Notes: a model not told the origin generated them from the letters alone. 64,000 nucleotides of DNA from Beta vulgaris subsp. vulgaris (GCF_026745355.1 NC_079203.1:372001-436000); one strand, 5' to 3'. Counted from the stretch's first letter, positions 21,544 to 34,612 are shown. Program-made: numbers and translations.

Positions 21544-23600
21544 CTAGTTATCATGTTGCGCATTATTCTCGAATAACCGAACACAATTCATTTGCCCCCT
21601 AACAGTATCCCAATCATGCACAGGCCAATCTAAGTTAGTAAAATGACCGTCATACCGTCCAAAGAGAGTAGTACTTCCTGGCCAACAATTGCCAGGATTC
21701 GTTACTCTTGCCTCAAGTGCGTTGGCATTGGCGTTGCCGTTGGCAATGATACCGGCGTTGCCGTTGGCAATGACACCGGCGTTGCCGTTGGCAATGACAC
21801 CGGCGTTGCCGTTGGCAATGACACCGGCGTTGCCGTTGGCAATGACACCGGCATGTCCGTTGGCAATGACACCGGCATGTCCATTGGCAATGACACCGGC
21901 GTTGCCGTTGGTGTTGGTGTTGGCATTTCTCTGCAGCCAGCAATGGTATATTGCATCGGCGAATGCATCCCAACTATCAAATTGATCTGCATATAAGGCC
22001 ATCTGAATGGTTTCTATGAGAAAATTGTTCACATCGTATCTCCAAATTGTTATTGTGTTAAGCCAATCAATTACGTTTCCATCAGCATCTCGGCCACCAC
22101 CAATACTACCGCCATTTCCATTGTTATTTCCACCAACATTACCAGCTTCCCCATTCTCAGCAGCATCATTGTGGTGGAATACGACATTACCATTACCATT
22201 ATTGTTGTTATTCGCATTGTGCACACCATTTTGATAAGGCAAACGACCATTTTCTTGTGGTGCATCGGCTAATTTTCGGACCTGAAATGTACATAAAAAC
22301 AATTAGAGTCGATCAAATTACACTATCGGATGATATTAATGCAGTGTAATATAGCTGTATGTGACTTACTGCAGAATTTCTATTGAAACTTGAGACTCTA
22401 TAGAGTAATAAAACATCAGAATTTGCGGTTTTACCTATCATTAAATCCCATTAGTCTTGTATTGCCATAAGAACATCCACAATTAAACTAAGAATTCATC
22501 AACTTAATACAAATCTTGTAAGACATATATACAGGTTGAATTATTGCAAATCAAATGAAGACATACCACAATCACTTTTCCCATTGTTACAGTCGGAGAA
22601 TGTAACAAATCGTAGTTGAGGTGACTTCAAGTGTGGACTACTAACACCTTTAGAATTTCCAGAGTAGAAATTTAACGCAATTCCAGTGCCAATGTAATGT
22701 GATTTGATGCAATAAACCAGTGTGTCTTTGCAACTTTCAATTGCATTGCTTGAAGAAGCAGCACCCATTTCTATGAACGAAAGTAAGAACAGGAAATGCA
22801 TTGTTAAAATTGGTTCATGAGTAATCAAACTATCTATGAATTTACAAGACAATGAAATTGAACGATAAAAGACGCGAATCCACCCAAGATAAACGAACGA
22901 TAAAAGACTGGCAGAAATAACTTTTAATACAAGAAATCACGATATTTGCTTATATTTTGAAGTTCTTTGAGTTCATCCAGTAATGTGACATGGCTAGTTG
23001 AAGAATCTACATTTGATGTTACATTGAAATGATAAATTATGCTATTAAATTGAATAACAAAGTAATAACAGAAAGAAACATTAAGTTATTTTTATCATCA
23101 CCATTAAACATTTTGCAACTTGCAAGAGGTTCAAAAAGACATACTATGTTCTTGTATCATCATGGACGTACATTTTAGTGTAAGCAAATAAACATGACAA
23201 TTCAACGAAAATTGAACAATAATCTTTGACAAAATTATTTCATTATAATTATAAAACACTAGAACTACTTACCAGATTCGAAGGAGATATTGGTAGTCGT
23301 ATCATCATCAGCATCATCAAACAGAATTTGGGATACGCATTTGAAGCTAACAATATTGATAACAATGGTTTTGGTGCAATGAATGTTGATCAATTCAGAA
23401 GACTTCAAGAAGAAATCTTTAGGATCTTGAATATGGGTATTGCCAACATTGATGTCAGATTCTTTTTCAGCTGGTTTTATCAATCCTAAACTTTGTGAAT
23501 TGAATTCAGAGTCGCAAAAAGATGCAATTTTAAAGTGCTTCGGTTTGATTAGTTTGAAGTTGAACATGATTTCTGGGTTTATGTTTGCAGATTCATTCAT
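21544..23600 (-). CDS. Unknown Asn/Gly-rich protein, copy 2
   Basis: Not a family I recognise. Exon 1 (23273-23600) encodes MNESANINPEIMFNFKL to NISFES and has a canonical GTAAGT donor. Exon 2 (22567-22770) reads MGAASSSNAIESCKD, CIKSHYIGTGIALNFYSG and FVTFSDCNNGKSDC. A likely exon 3 (22370-22487) ends VSSFNRNSA at a GTAAGT donor. Exon 4 (21544-22281) begins VRKLADAPQENG. It has a poly-Asn/Gly linker, the block DWLNTITIWRYDV to HCWLQ, then seven GVIANGNA-type octapeptide repeats (plus a degenerate edge unit) absent from copy 1. It ends CVRLFENNAQHDN. No membrane segment or signal peptide is obvious. Exon 3 contains an in-frame TAA shared with copy 1, and the exon 2-3 junction is one base out of frame, so the gene may be defective or my exon 3 is wrong. 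Confidence 0.5.
21733..21912. repeat. 24-bp coding minisatellite
   Basis: About seven tandem copies of the 24-base unit GTTGCCGTTGGCAATGACACC+GGC lie in exon 4 of copy 2 (plus-strand reading). Each unit encodes eight residues on the minus strand (GVIANGNA or GVIANGHA), so expansion keeps the frame. Copy 1 has only a short NANANANA stretch here. Confidence 0.93.
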
Positions 23601-23826
23601 GCTTAACGAAGATGAAGAGAAGAAAACAGATTAGAAGGTAAATGAGTAATTAGAAAGGAATGAAAGAGGATTACAAGAAAGTTTGTTAGTAATGATTTTG
23701 ATGAAGTTGGTTGAATAGTATAACAGAGTAAATAGAGTAGTTTCAAAGGAGAGGAGTAAAAGGGGTTTTTCCGTTTTTATAGTTGCTTACTTGGGCCAAC
23801 TTCCTAATTGAATTGGATTAACCAAG

Positions 23827-26800
23827 TTTTTTTTTTTTTTTTTTTGGTGAAAAGGGTATTGCATTAATAAAGCTTATAAATCAGTCCTGGCTATGAAATA
23901 GCCTCATACAATCAAGTTCCACAAGTGTTTCACAAAAACTAGGCATGATAGGAATGTCTCAGTTTCATTAAGCATACAAGCATTCTTCCTACAATCTTTA
24001 GCCATTTCATCTGCCACCCCATTATAGCTCCCGCCCTCACGAATACGAACTGGGAAGTTTGAAACCTCTTTTGCCACTCCCTGCATTCATTTACAACATG
24101 ACAATAAAAATCTCGACTAGTATAGTCCATGTTCATCAAAGTAATTGCCTGCTTATTATCAGAGATAATGGTGATATTGTTGAGGTACTCCTTATGCGCA
24201 AACCGTAGCCCCTCCAGGATAGCTAAGAGCTCAGCCATTAGTACATCTTTAGCATATATAGATTTTTGAAATCCCCCTAGCCATTCTCCTCTATGATTAC
24301 ACCACACCTGCAATACCCGTTAAATAGCTCTTGGCAAGAAAAGAGGCGTCAACATGTATGTAGAAACAAGTAGGATCATTGAAGATAATGTTTCCAGGTT
24401 GTGTTGGTTCCAAGTTAACAATGTTATAAGATGTAAGGAAATCTCGAGCTGCATAGATAGCTTTTCTAAGAGTTCAAAGCGGTTGCGGCACATTTAGTTT
24501 TTCGAAAATGAACAAATTACGGTTTTTCCAAATCTCATAACAAATAAAGGGGAATAAGGTTGCCCACTCAATGTCTGACTTTCTTTATAGCACAATACAT
24601 TCTCTCTTACCCATCTGATCATTGTCTTTCCACACAATTGGGGGTGCAGCACACTCCCAGACACACTTGGCATGGTCACAATCCTTGATGGCATGATACG
24701 AGGACTCCTCTTGCCTATTACACATGGGACAAACCGGGAGGGAACAATCTTTCTAATCCACAACATCTTATTTGTTGGCAACCTTTTTTTCCACAAAAGC
24801 CATAGAAAGAATCTCAGCTTTGGTGGGGATGGGTTCCTCCAAACATTCATATGCTCGGTTGTGGAATAGTCAAACAAGGCCAAGTACGCATTTTTTTAAT
24901 GAGAATTGATTATCACTCACAAAAGAGGAGCAAGGGTAGTCAGGTTCCTCAGTCTCAACCCACACCAACCCTACAATTTTGTCTCTTATCTCTACCGGGA
25001 GCTGAAAGGACAAAATGTCAAAGTTCCAATCATTTAAAACGCGACATTGGCTAACCGTGAGCTCATCTTCGTTTTTATTCAAGGGGCCATACAACTGTGA
25101 TCTCAAATTCCCCAAGCCCAGCCAATTATCCTCCCAAAACAACGTATCTTTTCCATTTCCAAGGACCCAAGTACAGTGACGTGAAAGTAACACCCAACCC
25201 CTTCCAATATCTTGCCAGATGTGTGACCCTTTTGTGAATTTTGTAATGTAGGTGAGTGAACATACTTAGACTGAATACATTGCTGGGCAAGGTTAGGATT
25301 TCCATGGCACATTTTCCATCCAAGCTTAGACATTAGGATTGTATTTAAATCCTGTGACTTCTAATACCAAGCCCCCCCAACGTTTTAGGAGAAAAGGAGA
25401 CCTCCTTAGACACAAGATGTAACTTTGATTTACCTTCAACTTCTCCCCACAAAAAATTATTACATATCCGATCAAGGTCATTAAGAGTAGCAATAGGAAG
25501 AAAGTTTGCTTGCATATAATAATTGGGGATGGTATTCAACGTAGACTGAATTAGCACTAACCTTCCCGCTCTAGAGAGAAATTTTGACTTCCAATTTGCA
25601 AGTTTTTTCCTCACTTTCTCTACAATGAACTGCACTTCACCCTTCCTAGGCCTCTTATGAGAGATGGGCATCCCAAGATAAGTTCCTAGATTCTCATTTT
25701 CCTTCACACTAATCGTCTCTTGGAACAACTCTTTTGTGTCATTAGGGGTATTAGGAGAGAAGATTAAACGGCTCTTTTCTTCATTAATTTTTTGCCCCGA
25801 TTCCCCACAGAACGTGTCAAGGATCTCTCTAACCTTAAAGGCGGTTTGTTCATCCACTCTACCAAACAGGAGGAGGTCATCAGCAAATAAAAAATGTGAT
25901 ATAGGCACTTTTTTCCTTCCCACCCAAAACGGAGTCAATTGCTTAGTCTCACAGGCTATGTTACCAAAGTGGTAAGGTACTCTAGACACAAGTTAAAATA
26001 TAAGGTGACATAGGGTCTCCTTGACGCAGCCCTCGAGAATGTGTAAAGGAGTCAGATTTTCTGCCATTGACAAGGATAGAAGAGGAAGCTTGAAACACAC
26101 AACTCATAATCAAGGATACAGACCCCTCATCTAAATTAAACGACTCAAGACATCTTTTAATGAATTGCATTCCATCCTATCATATGCCTTTTCTAGATCA
26201 ACTTTTAACGCAAACCAACCCCATTTTCCTTTTTTCTTATGCATAGAGTGTAAAATTTCGGCTGCCACAACCATGTTCACCTCCGGACCCCTCCCTTTTA
26301 TAAAGCTATTCTGATTATGTGAAATCCAATTAGGGATAAGGGGTTTAAGCCTGTTAACAATGATTTTAGTCACCAATTTATACATCGTATTACACAAACT
26401 GATGGGTCTCAGATGCTTGACAACTTCAGGGCAAGGTTGTTTAGGTATAAGACATACTAGTGCTTGACAAAGGGTTTCCGGGACTCTTTTTTCCTCAAAC
26501 CACTTCCCCAGGTTCTTACATACCTCCTCCCCCACTACATTCCACTTTTCCTGGAAAAAAATAGGGTGGAAACCATTCGGGCCCGGGGCCTTGAGTGGTT
26601 TCATGCCTACGAGGGCCCTATAAATCTCTTCATCATCTGGTCTCATGCTAATTTTTATTTCCTGTTTAGACATTGATTGATTATTTTTAGCATAGAGAAA
26701 CTCCGAGGTATACAAATCGCGAAAGAAGGTAGTGATATGATTAACAATTTGTGCAGGTTCATGAAGCTCCTCCCCACTGTTATTTCTCAAGGTTATTATT

Positions 26801-26965
26801 CTATTAGCATGTCTACTAATGATGACACTTTTGTGAAAATAGGAAGTATTTCTTTCCCCTTCTGCTAACCATTTAGTCCTACTCTTCATTTTCCAGAGCC
26901 ATTCTTCTTGATTAAGTATATTTATCATCTCATTTTGAAGCTCATTTTCCAGATTATGGTAGAAA
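23827..26965 (-). mobile_element. 5'-truncated LINE with RNase H domain
   Basis: A T run at 23827-23845 is the poly(A) tail on the minus strand. Going 5'-ward on the element, the RNase H is at 24313-23939 (MAELLAILEGL, VADEMAKDCRK in two frames). The zinc-binding tail is near 24883-24500 (SPPKLRFFLWLLWKKRLPT). The RT is at 26928-25345, with LKAPGPNGFHPIFFQ, LRPISLCNTMYKLVTKI, VDLEKAYDRM, GLRQGDPMSPYIL and FLFADDLLLFG. The element begins mid-ORF2 near 26965, without endonuclease or ORF1. Frames are broken near 26150, 25985 and 25345. The duplicated locus at 16.35 kb shows the empty site. Confidence 0.92.
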
Positions 26966-27110
26966 TATGATAGTCACTGATTCTTTTACGAAGCATGCAT
27001 TAACTTTTAACGTAGGACCTTGATGTTTTTATATAAAGTGGAAAAAAGCTTACATGAAGTTACAGGTGTGGCCGCGCGTGAGACACACTGTCAGTCCGTC
27101 AGCTCATTTG

Positions 27111-27535
27111 GATACTTTCCAATAGATTCAATGATCAACATCCAATTTCACTCCATAAGGGAGCCTGCTTACTCCGACAAGCTCAAAATCTCTGACAATT
27201 GAAAGAAGATAGTACCTTCAATTTGGTACCCGTATATATAGATAGGTCCACCACTGCCTTCATCTTCTACACCAAATTTATATCTCTCTGTCACTTCTCC
27301 ATTATCTCTAATATATAAAAAATATAGCTATTAATAATATAAAAATAATTTTTTGATATAATATCCATATAAAAATACATTAAAATATTGTAAAATTAAT
27401 TTTTCCACAAAAAATACGTAAAAGCCGAAAAAGAAAATTATTCCCGATTTGGACACAAGATGGAAAACTTGAAACCTGTAGAGAATAATCTATAGTTGAG
27501 ACTTATACAAGAAAATGTGTAATAGTTGGGTCCCC
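27111..27535. other. AT-rich spacer
   Basis: No gene recognised. Bases 27300-27420 are very AT-rich. From about 27455 an arm of a fold-back repeat family begins (see 36782-37131). Confidence 0.35.
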
Positions 27536-29041
27536 TCTTGTAAATTTCTAAAAAAAAACAAAGCATACATCGAAATAACCAACTAGCCAAGAAAACAAAG
27601 CCCAACAAAGCAAAAGGGCCACAATACCAACAGCGGTAAGTAAAACCTAGCATAATTCCTTTTGCACCTTTACAGCTAGCACTCTAGCATCATTCAATTC
27701 CTTTTTTTAAAAAAAAAAATTATTCTAGTTTTTTTTCTTATTCTTTTAAAAAAGAAAAAAATTCATATAGGAGGGCCCAACTATTACCCATTATCTTTTA
27801 TAGTTTTTAAGTATGAATTATTCTCTGCAGGTCTCATGTATTGGATCACAGTTTAAGCCTAAATTGGGCTTTCACAAAATGAGTTTTTTCTCTTTTATTT
27901 TTCCTATTTGGAACCCAGAATGAACTAATGCAAACTTAAATGTTTGGTTAGATTCCACATATGTGAAGAGATAGAAAATAATAAAAAAAAAAAAGATTCC
28001 ACCCATAAGAAAAGAGAGAAAAATCAAAAAATCATGCTACACTTTCAAGAAGAGTGAGAAAGCATTCAAAACATAGAAAAAAGAAAAGATATATACGATG
28101 TATTAATTGCATTTATGAGTACAATAGAAAATTTGTAGTTGTTCTATGTCCCTTATGTTTCGCTTTCTTTTGCTCAGTTATTCTATTTACGATCAACATA
28201 ATATTTTTTTTTTACCTCACCTAACAATCTTCACCTCGGAATCGATAATTACCATCCATCATAAAATCGACAAATTAATTTGGGAAGGCTAAAAACTGCA
28301 AACCTTATTCTCTCTCGTGTAAACTACTTCAATTTGGTTTATATCTTTGACCAGTTGATGTATTCGTGGTCACTGAGCCTCATATCGTGGTTTCGTATCT
28401 GATGTCTTTTTTGCAGCCCAGTTCGTTGTTGTACACAAAATTCTATCATGATAATAACTCTGGAGTAATAGGGGTGGTGCTTAACATGTGCGATTTTGTA
28501 TTAATTAGTATTTTGTAGTATACTACATAATGTTTCTTTACTGTTGGTACTAACTAAATTATAACATTATTTTTAATTATATATATTTACGTTGCAATTA
28601 TTTTTGTCATTTCATTATAAGTAAAGGAAAAGTATTTGCATATACTATGTCATTTTTTTACAGCTAAATTGATAAGGTAAGTTCCAAATTTGTCTTTGTT
28701 ATGTTGTACATTACTTTTATAATATTTGAACCGCCCTTAGTGGTTGTTGGTGTCAATAATATTAAAACTGAATAGGGTTTTTTACCACTCCATTACACTA
28801 ACTTCATCAAACATGTTTTATTCAAGAAAACCCTATATGTTTTTCTCACATTAATGTAAAACGTTACTACGTACACGCTTAGGCTTGAAGGCGATTTTAC
28901 TATTTTTCTCACCAACATAAACAACCATGTAGCATAGAAATATGCATAGTATTACAAATAATACATTATTATGCTGCTATAATACTAAAATAAGGAGATA
29001 ATACTTGAAATTTGTTGACCCAATAAGATAGATTGATAAGT

Positions 29042-31821
29042 TTAAGAGCACTGGAAGCCACGCGGTACCCTTTTGCCACAATTTTTGATCAACGATCTCA
29101 AGGAGGTAGAGACATCAGGCTTGATCCCCAAAACATTGGCTTTGATGGCAGTGCAAACACACGAGCATGCTTCACGATCAGTCAACCCTTGAATGATATA
29201 GAGCAACATCGATACTTTAGCTGACTGCCAATCAAAAGTCTAGGCAAGTCACCTACAATGTTAGCACAAACCCTTAATTTAAGCGGATTTATGGGACACT
29301 TGCCCGGCGGCAACGGCGTTGGTGACTTGGGAGGTGGTGACCGAACCGGAGTTGGATTTGGTGACTTGGGAGGTGGTGACCGAACCGGAGTTGGAGTTGG
29401 AGTTGGTGACTTGGGAGGTGGTGACCGAACCGGAGTTGGAGTTGGTGACTTGGGAGGTGCTGACGGAACTGGAGTTGGAGTTGGTGACTTGCTAGGTGGC
29501 GACGGAATCGGAGTTGGAGTTGGTGACTTGCCAGGTGGTGACGGAACTGGAGTTGGTGTTGGCGACTTGCCAGGTGGTGATGGAACTGGAGTTGGCGCTG
29601 GGGATTTGGTAGGGGGCGATGAAACTGGAGCTACGATAGGTGATTTATCAGGGGGTGATGGCATTGGGGACTTGCCAGGTGGTGATGGCGCGGGAGTTAA
29701 GTTTGGGGAATTTCCCGGTGATGATGGCCCTAGAGTTGGGGTTGGGGACTTGCTAGGTTGTGATGGCCCTGGAGTTGGGGACATGTTAGGTGGTGATGGC
29801 ACAGGAGTTGGGGTGGGGGACTTGCCTGGTGGTGATGGCCCTGGAGTTGGGGTTGGGGACTTGCCTGGTGGTGATGGCCCTGGAGTTAAGGTTGGCGACT
29901 TGTCTGGTGGTGACGGTGTTGGAGTTGGCGTTAGTGACTTGCTAGGTGGTGATGGCATTGGAATTGGCGTTGGCGACTTGCCTGGTGGTGATGGCCCTGG
30001 AGTTAAGGTTGGCGACTTGCCTGGTGGTGACGGTGTTGGAGTTGGCGTTAGTGACTTGCTAGGTGGTGATGGCATTGGAATTGGCGTTGGCGATTTGCTA
30101 GGGGGTGACGGCACTGGAGCTATGGTAGGTGACTTATCAGGCGCTGATGGCATAGGAGTTGGCATTGGGGACTTGCCAGGTGGTGATGGCGCTGGAGTTA
30201 CGATTGGGGAATTTTCCGGTGATGATGGCCCTAGAGTTGGGGTTGGGGACTTGCTAGGTTGTGATGGTCCTGGAGTTGGGGACATGCTAGGTGGTGATGG
30301 CACAGGAGTTGGAGTTGGGGATTTGCCTGGTGGTGATGGCCCTGGAGTTGGGGCTGGGGACTTGCCTAGTGGTGATGGCCCTGGAGTTGGGGTTGGGGAC
30401 TTGCTTGGTGGTGATGGCCCTGGAGTTAGGGTTGGGGACTTGCCTGGTGGTGATGACCCTGGAGTTGGGGACGTGTTAGGTGGTGATGGCATAGGAGTTG
30501 GGGTTGGGGACTTGCCTAGTGGTGATGGTCCTGGAGTTGGGGCTGGGGACTTGCCTGGTGGTGATGGCACAGGAGTTGGGGTTGGGGACTTTCTTGGTGG
30601 TGACGACACTGGAGTTGGGATTGGGGACTTGCCTGGTGGTGATGGCCTTGGAGTTGGGGACGTGTTAGGTGGTGATGGCATGGGAGTTGGGGTTGGGGAC
30701 TTGCCTAGTGGTGATGACCCTGGAGTTGGGGCTGGGGAATTGCCTGGTGGTGATGGCACAGGAGTTGGGGTTGGGGACTTTCTTGGTGGTGACGACACTG
30801 GAGTTGGGGTTGGGGACTTGCCTGGTGGTGATGGCCCTGGAGTTAGGGTTGGCGACTTACCTGGTGGTGAGGGCACTAGAGTTGGCGTTGGCGACATGCC
30901 TGGTGGTGATGGCACTGGAGTTGGCGTTGGCGATTTGCTAGGGGGTGACGGCACTGCAGATGGTGTTGGCGACTTTCTAGGTGGTGATGGCATTGGAGTT
31001 GGCGTTGGGGATTTGCCAGTGGGTGATGGAACTGGAGCTATGGTTGGTGATTTATCAGGCGGTGATGGAATAGGAGACGACATTGGGGACTTGCCAGGTG
31101 ATGATGGTGCTGGAGTTAGGATTGGCGATTTTTCCGGTGATGATGGCGTTAGAGTTGGGGTTGGAGACTTGCTGGGTTGTGATGGCCCTTGAGTTGGGGA
31201 CGTGTTAGGTGGTGAGGGCAATGGAGGTTGCATTGGCGAATTGCCATGTGGTGATGGCCCTGGAGTTGGAGACTTGTAAGGTGGTGATGGCATCAGAGTT
31301 GGTGTTGGGGACTTTCCAGGTGGTGATGGCACTGGAGTTGGTGTTGGGGGTTTGGCTGGTGGTGACGCCAATGGAGTTGGTAATACGCCAGTTGATGGCG
31401 CTGGAGTTGGTGTAGGTGGCTTATTAGTTGGTGGCACCTCCGGAGTTGGTGTAGGTGGCTTATTAGTTGGTGGCACCTCCGGAGTTGGTGTAGGTGACTT
31501 ATTAGGTGGTGAAGGCACTGGAATTGGTGATTTTTCAGGTGGTGATGGGATTGGTGTAGGTGATATTCCAGGTGGTGATGGCATTGGTAAAGGTGACATG
31601 CTAGGTGGTGACACCACTGGAGTTGATATCGGTGACTTGGTAGGTGGTGATATCACTGGAGTTGGTGGGTTCCCTCCCTCATTGCCACCGCCGTGTCGAG
31701 GGGGATATTTGGGACGTGGTGGTGGTGGTGGGGGGTGGACATTATAGGAACTCACATTAGTGAAAAACACTTGACTGAAGCATATGAGTAAGGTTATTAA
31801 AGACAAAACTTTTAAAGACAT
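29042..31821 (-). pseudogene. Hybrid proline-rich protein gene, copy A (frameshifted)
   Basis: Single exon starting at 31821. Residues 1-25 form a signal peptide ([20 protein letters not shown]). [13 protein letters not shown] block and a very long repeat region of [17 protein letters not shown] units follow, then the start of an eight-cysteine domain ([11 protein letters not shown] to KYRCC). A 2-nt insertion near 29195-29200, relative to copy B, shifts the frame. The open frame then ends four residues after CCSI, at 29182, losing the last five cysteines. The lost part is still readable in another frame to 29042. Family proteins are secreted, cell-wall-associated and anchored through the cysteine domain. 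With half of that domain lost, function is doubtful, although 879 codons remain open. Confidence 0.87.
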
Positions 31822-31921
31822 CTTAGCGAGCTAAGATAAATTAAAGTTTCTGTCAAGCAAATACAGGTTTTGGATTAGGATTTGAGATATTGTGATGCAA
31901 AATAGATGGATGGGTTTTAGG

Positions 31922-31930
31922 CTATTTATA
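31922..31930 (-). promoter_or_regulatory. TATA box of proline-rich gene copy A
   Basis: On the minus strand this reads TATAAATAG, about 100 bases upstream of the ATG at 31821. It is conserved in copy B. Confidence 0.7.
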
Positions 31931-34190
31931 GTAAAAAAAATTGAGAAATCTTCAGAAACAAAAATATACACATATTAGTGCTTGCAAAAAAAAAAAAATA
32001 GAAAATCATTTAGCTAATTTATGGCTCATGAGGTAATTGAGCATATCACTAAAGCATCACATATAAGCTGGATGGTGGACTTTGTTTCTCCACACTATAC
32101 TATGCGTGTTGTTGAAACTATTTTTAAATTTAGATCTAAAATGTTTGACTAAATAAAACCTTATTAAATGCAAAAAAAAAAAAAATGCAAGAAAGCTTTC
32201 TCCTCTCCTTCTTCCAAGCGGTAGCTAAGTCAATTAGACGTAGCTTGAAGTGTAGATAGGTCGCTAATTTTCAAGCACAATAAACTAACACATGCAAGCA
32301 ATCAAGCAGTAGCTCACACATTACACCCACAAGTCACAACACTCAAAGCTTTTATTTGCTTCACTCAAACTCACTTATGGCAGTAGAGAAATGCACTCAA
32401 CTTTCTCTTACTCAAAAACACGAGAAATTTTGGTGTTGGGCACGCATCAAGCGGGAAAACGGGCTTATTAGTTTGAATAAATATAGTTACCTTAGTAAAT
32501 AATTGAGATTGCTCGTATGATTAAATGTGGTTACTTTTATAAATAAATAAAATTATTAGTATGGATAAACGGTGTTACTCATAAGATTAAATGACGTTAC
32601 TCATATGATTAAACAAGGTTACTAATCGATTAAACAACATTACTTGTATGACTAAAATCGAAAATGAGATTCTAATCAATTTACTCTTACGAATTAATGA
32701 GGTTACTCGTTTGAATAAATGCAACTACTTTTGTGAACAATTGGGGTTACTCATATGATTTATTTTTTTTGATAGTTTTTGCGGATTTTCATTCATAAAA
32801 AGAGGACAGCAACAGCTAGTCAGCCTCAAAGGTTACAGTAATAGTGCTATGTGGTAATATTGTCACTTGAAATGGTATTACATTAATAGTCACCAACTTT
32901 CAAATTGTTTTCATTATTTAAAGTAACGCACCACAATTTTGTTAGGATTAACAATATTTCCTGCCAACCCTACATAATAGAAGTAGATTATATATCCCAA
33001 TTCTTTTTCTATTGCATCAATTTGTTCTTTGGGTAGTTTCATGTCTATTGCAACATTCACACTTTTGTTATAAAAAACAACTTTAGTTGGTATTAATACC
33101 TTTACTTTATCTTACTAAAACCATCATTAATTACACACCAACGCACGATTTATTGTTAAAATGGTATTTTTACTTTGTTAAGTATTCATTTCTCTCTAAT
33201 ACTCTTGAAATATACTTTCCCTCAAATTATGCTATGTAGATATTCATAAAAGTGAATGAAATAATATAGACATTAAATGTTCTGTTGTCTAACTATACTT
33301 TTACTTCTCAAAAAAAAAATACATTATCAACAATATACTTTTCCATTTGTTTTCTTTGTCCTATTATTAACTTTCACCCAACAATTTACATGGCAATTTT
33401 CATGTAGTTAAACCCTTCTACTATGATCACCAATTGTGCTATTAAACCCCATAAGTTTCAATTAGAGTTTGACCCCTATGTTTGTTTTCAATAACTAATA
33501 CTCATCCCATCATGTTTTAAAAAGGCCTAAAGATTAAAAAAAAAAAGAACAAACTTTTGTTTTTATCATAATTGTATTACGTTTATGATTTAACTATACT
33601 TTTACCCACAAAAGTAATGCATATTTACATTCCTATTTTAAAATTACGCATAGTTATCCCATTCAACTATACTTTTTTGTAGAAGATTAAGAGATAATAT
33701 TTTCTTGAGATGCATAATTGTAATACTTTTTTCCCATAATAAGCAAAATAACTTTAATAGCTTTAATATGCCAACATCCTATAGAAAACAGTAATAAAAT
33801 CTTTTATGTACATAAGAATTTTTTTTAATTTTTATAATTTCCAAATTATCATCATTGGCCCTAATCTTTTCAACTTATTTTACTTATGTAATCTTAACTG
33901 AACTTAACTGAATCTATCTAATAACTTATGTAAACTTATTACACCTTGTTAGTCCTTATAAGACCATATATGAACTTATTGTGAGATATGTCAAACTTTA
34001 TCATTGCTTGTTTTTTTCTTTTTTTTTTTTTGCATTACAGAACTTATCTAAATTTGTTAAGCCATATTATTCATTATCTGAACTTTTCATTTGAAAATAA
34101 GTTTGTTTTTATGACTTGAAATCTTGTGAAAATGCATAAGACTGACTCTGAATGCATATATCTCTTTATCTATAAATGATTTTTATGTGA
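31931..34190. other. Non-coding flank of unit A
   Basis: AT-rich, no gene seen. It contains short-repeat stretches: GATTAAA/GGTTACT words at 32460-32760, a T-rich block at 32762-32830 that may be a degraded retroposon end, and TTATCTGAACTTA-like words at 33890-34100. All of it recurs in unit B. Confidence 0.4.
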
Positions 34191-34612
34191 TTTACATTGG
34201 ATGTGATAGCTTGTTCCAAGAGTTTTCCAACAACTGGTCATATGGCAATTCTGCTGGGAAATGAAAAAGTTATGGCTGTTTTATGAAGAATTGTCGAGAG
34301 CATACCGCGGCTCGCGGCAGACATCGCGCCTCGCGGTCAGCGTGATGCGTTTCCGAATCGGCTTTATGCTAGGGTTCTTTTACGCGGCGTCTATTCTAGG
34401 GTTTTTGTGCGGGGTTTCTTATATTATAAAAGGACTCCCTTGGTGGTCATTAACTGACACAAACACAAATTTAAAATTTTTGACCACATAAATCCTTGTG
34501 TTCTTTTGTTTATTTTCTTTGTTGCTTTTCTCATTCTTATTATTTCATTGACTTGTTTCACATTAATCAAACACTACAACACTCATTTCCTAACAAAATT
34601 GATCAGAGCCGG
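34191..34612 (+). mobile_element. LTR-like relic with primer-binding-like site, unit A
   Basis: A GC-richer stretch with GCGGCTCGCGG words and a TATA box (ATATTATAAAAGG, about 34420) leads to a CTAACA end. This is followed by TTGATCAGAGCCGGGTC, which resembles the initiator-tRNA primer site just inside plant LTRs. No gag or pol follows. The same relic is at about 45140-45555 in unit B, so it predates the duplication. Confidence 0.5.

Larger units (their letters stand above)
21358..27110. repeat. Segmental duplication, copy 2 (with LINE inserted)
   Basis: Collinear with 13678-16540. Homology is interrupted at about 23827-26965 by a minus-strand LINE and resumes at TATGATAGTCACTG (26966). It fades after about 27110. 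Confidence 0.88.

Noticed and set aside
21643..21996. Plus-strand open frames across the 24-bp minisatellite
   Set aside because: All frames stay open through a 24-bp repeat. Only the minus-strand frame joins conserved exon 4 sequence shared with copy 1.
29258..31192. Stop-free plus-strand frame opposite proline-rich gene copy A, Gly/Asp/Val-rich
   Set aside because: It mirrors the proline repeat on the other strand. Composition explains the lack of stops, and it has no signal peptide or known domain. The same applies to 40208-42079.
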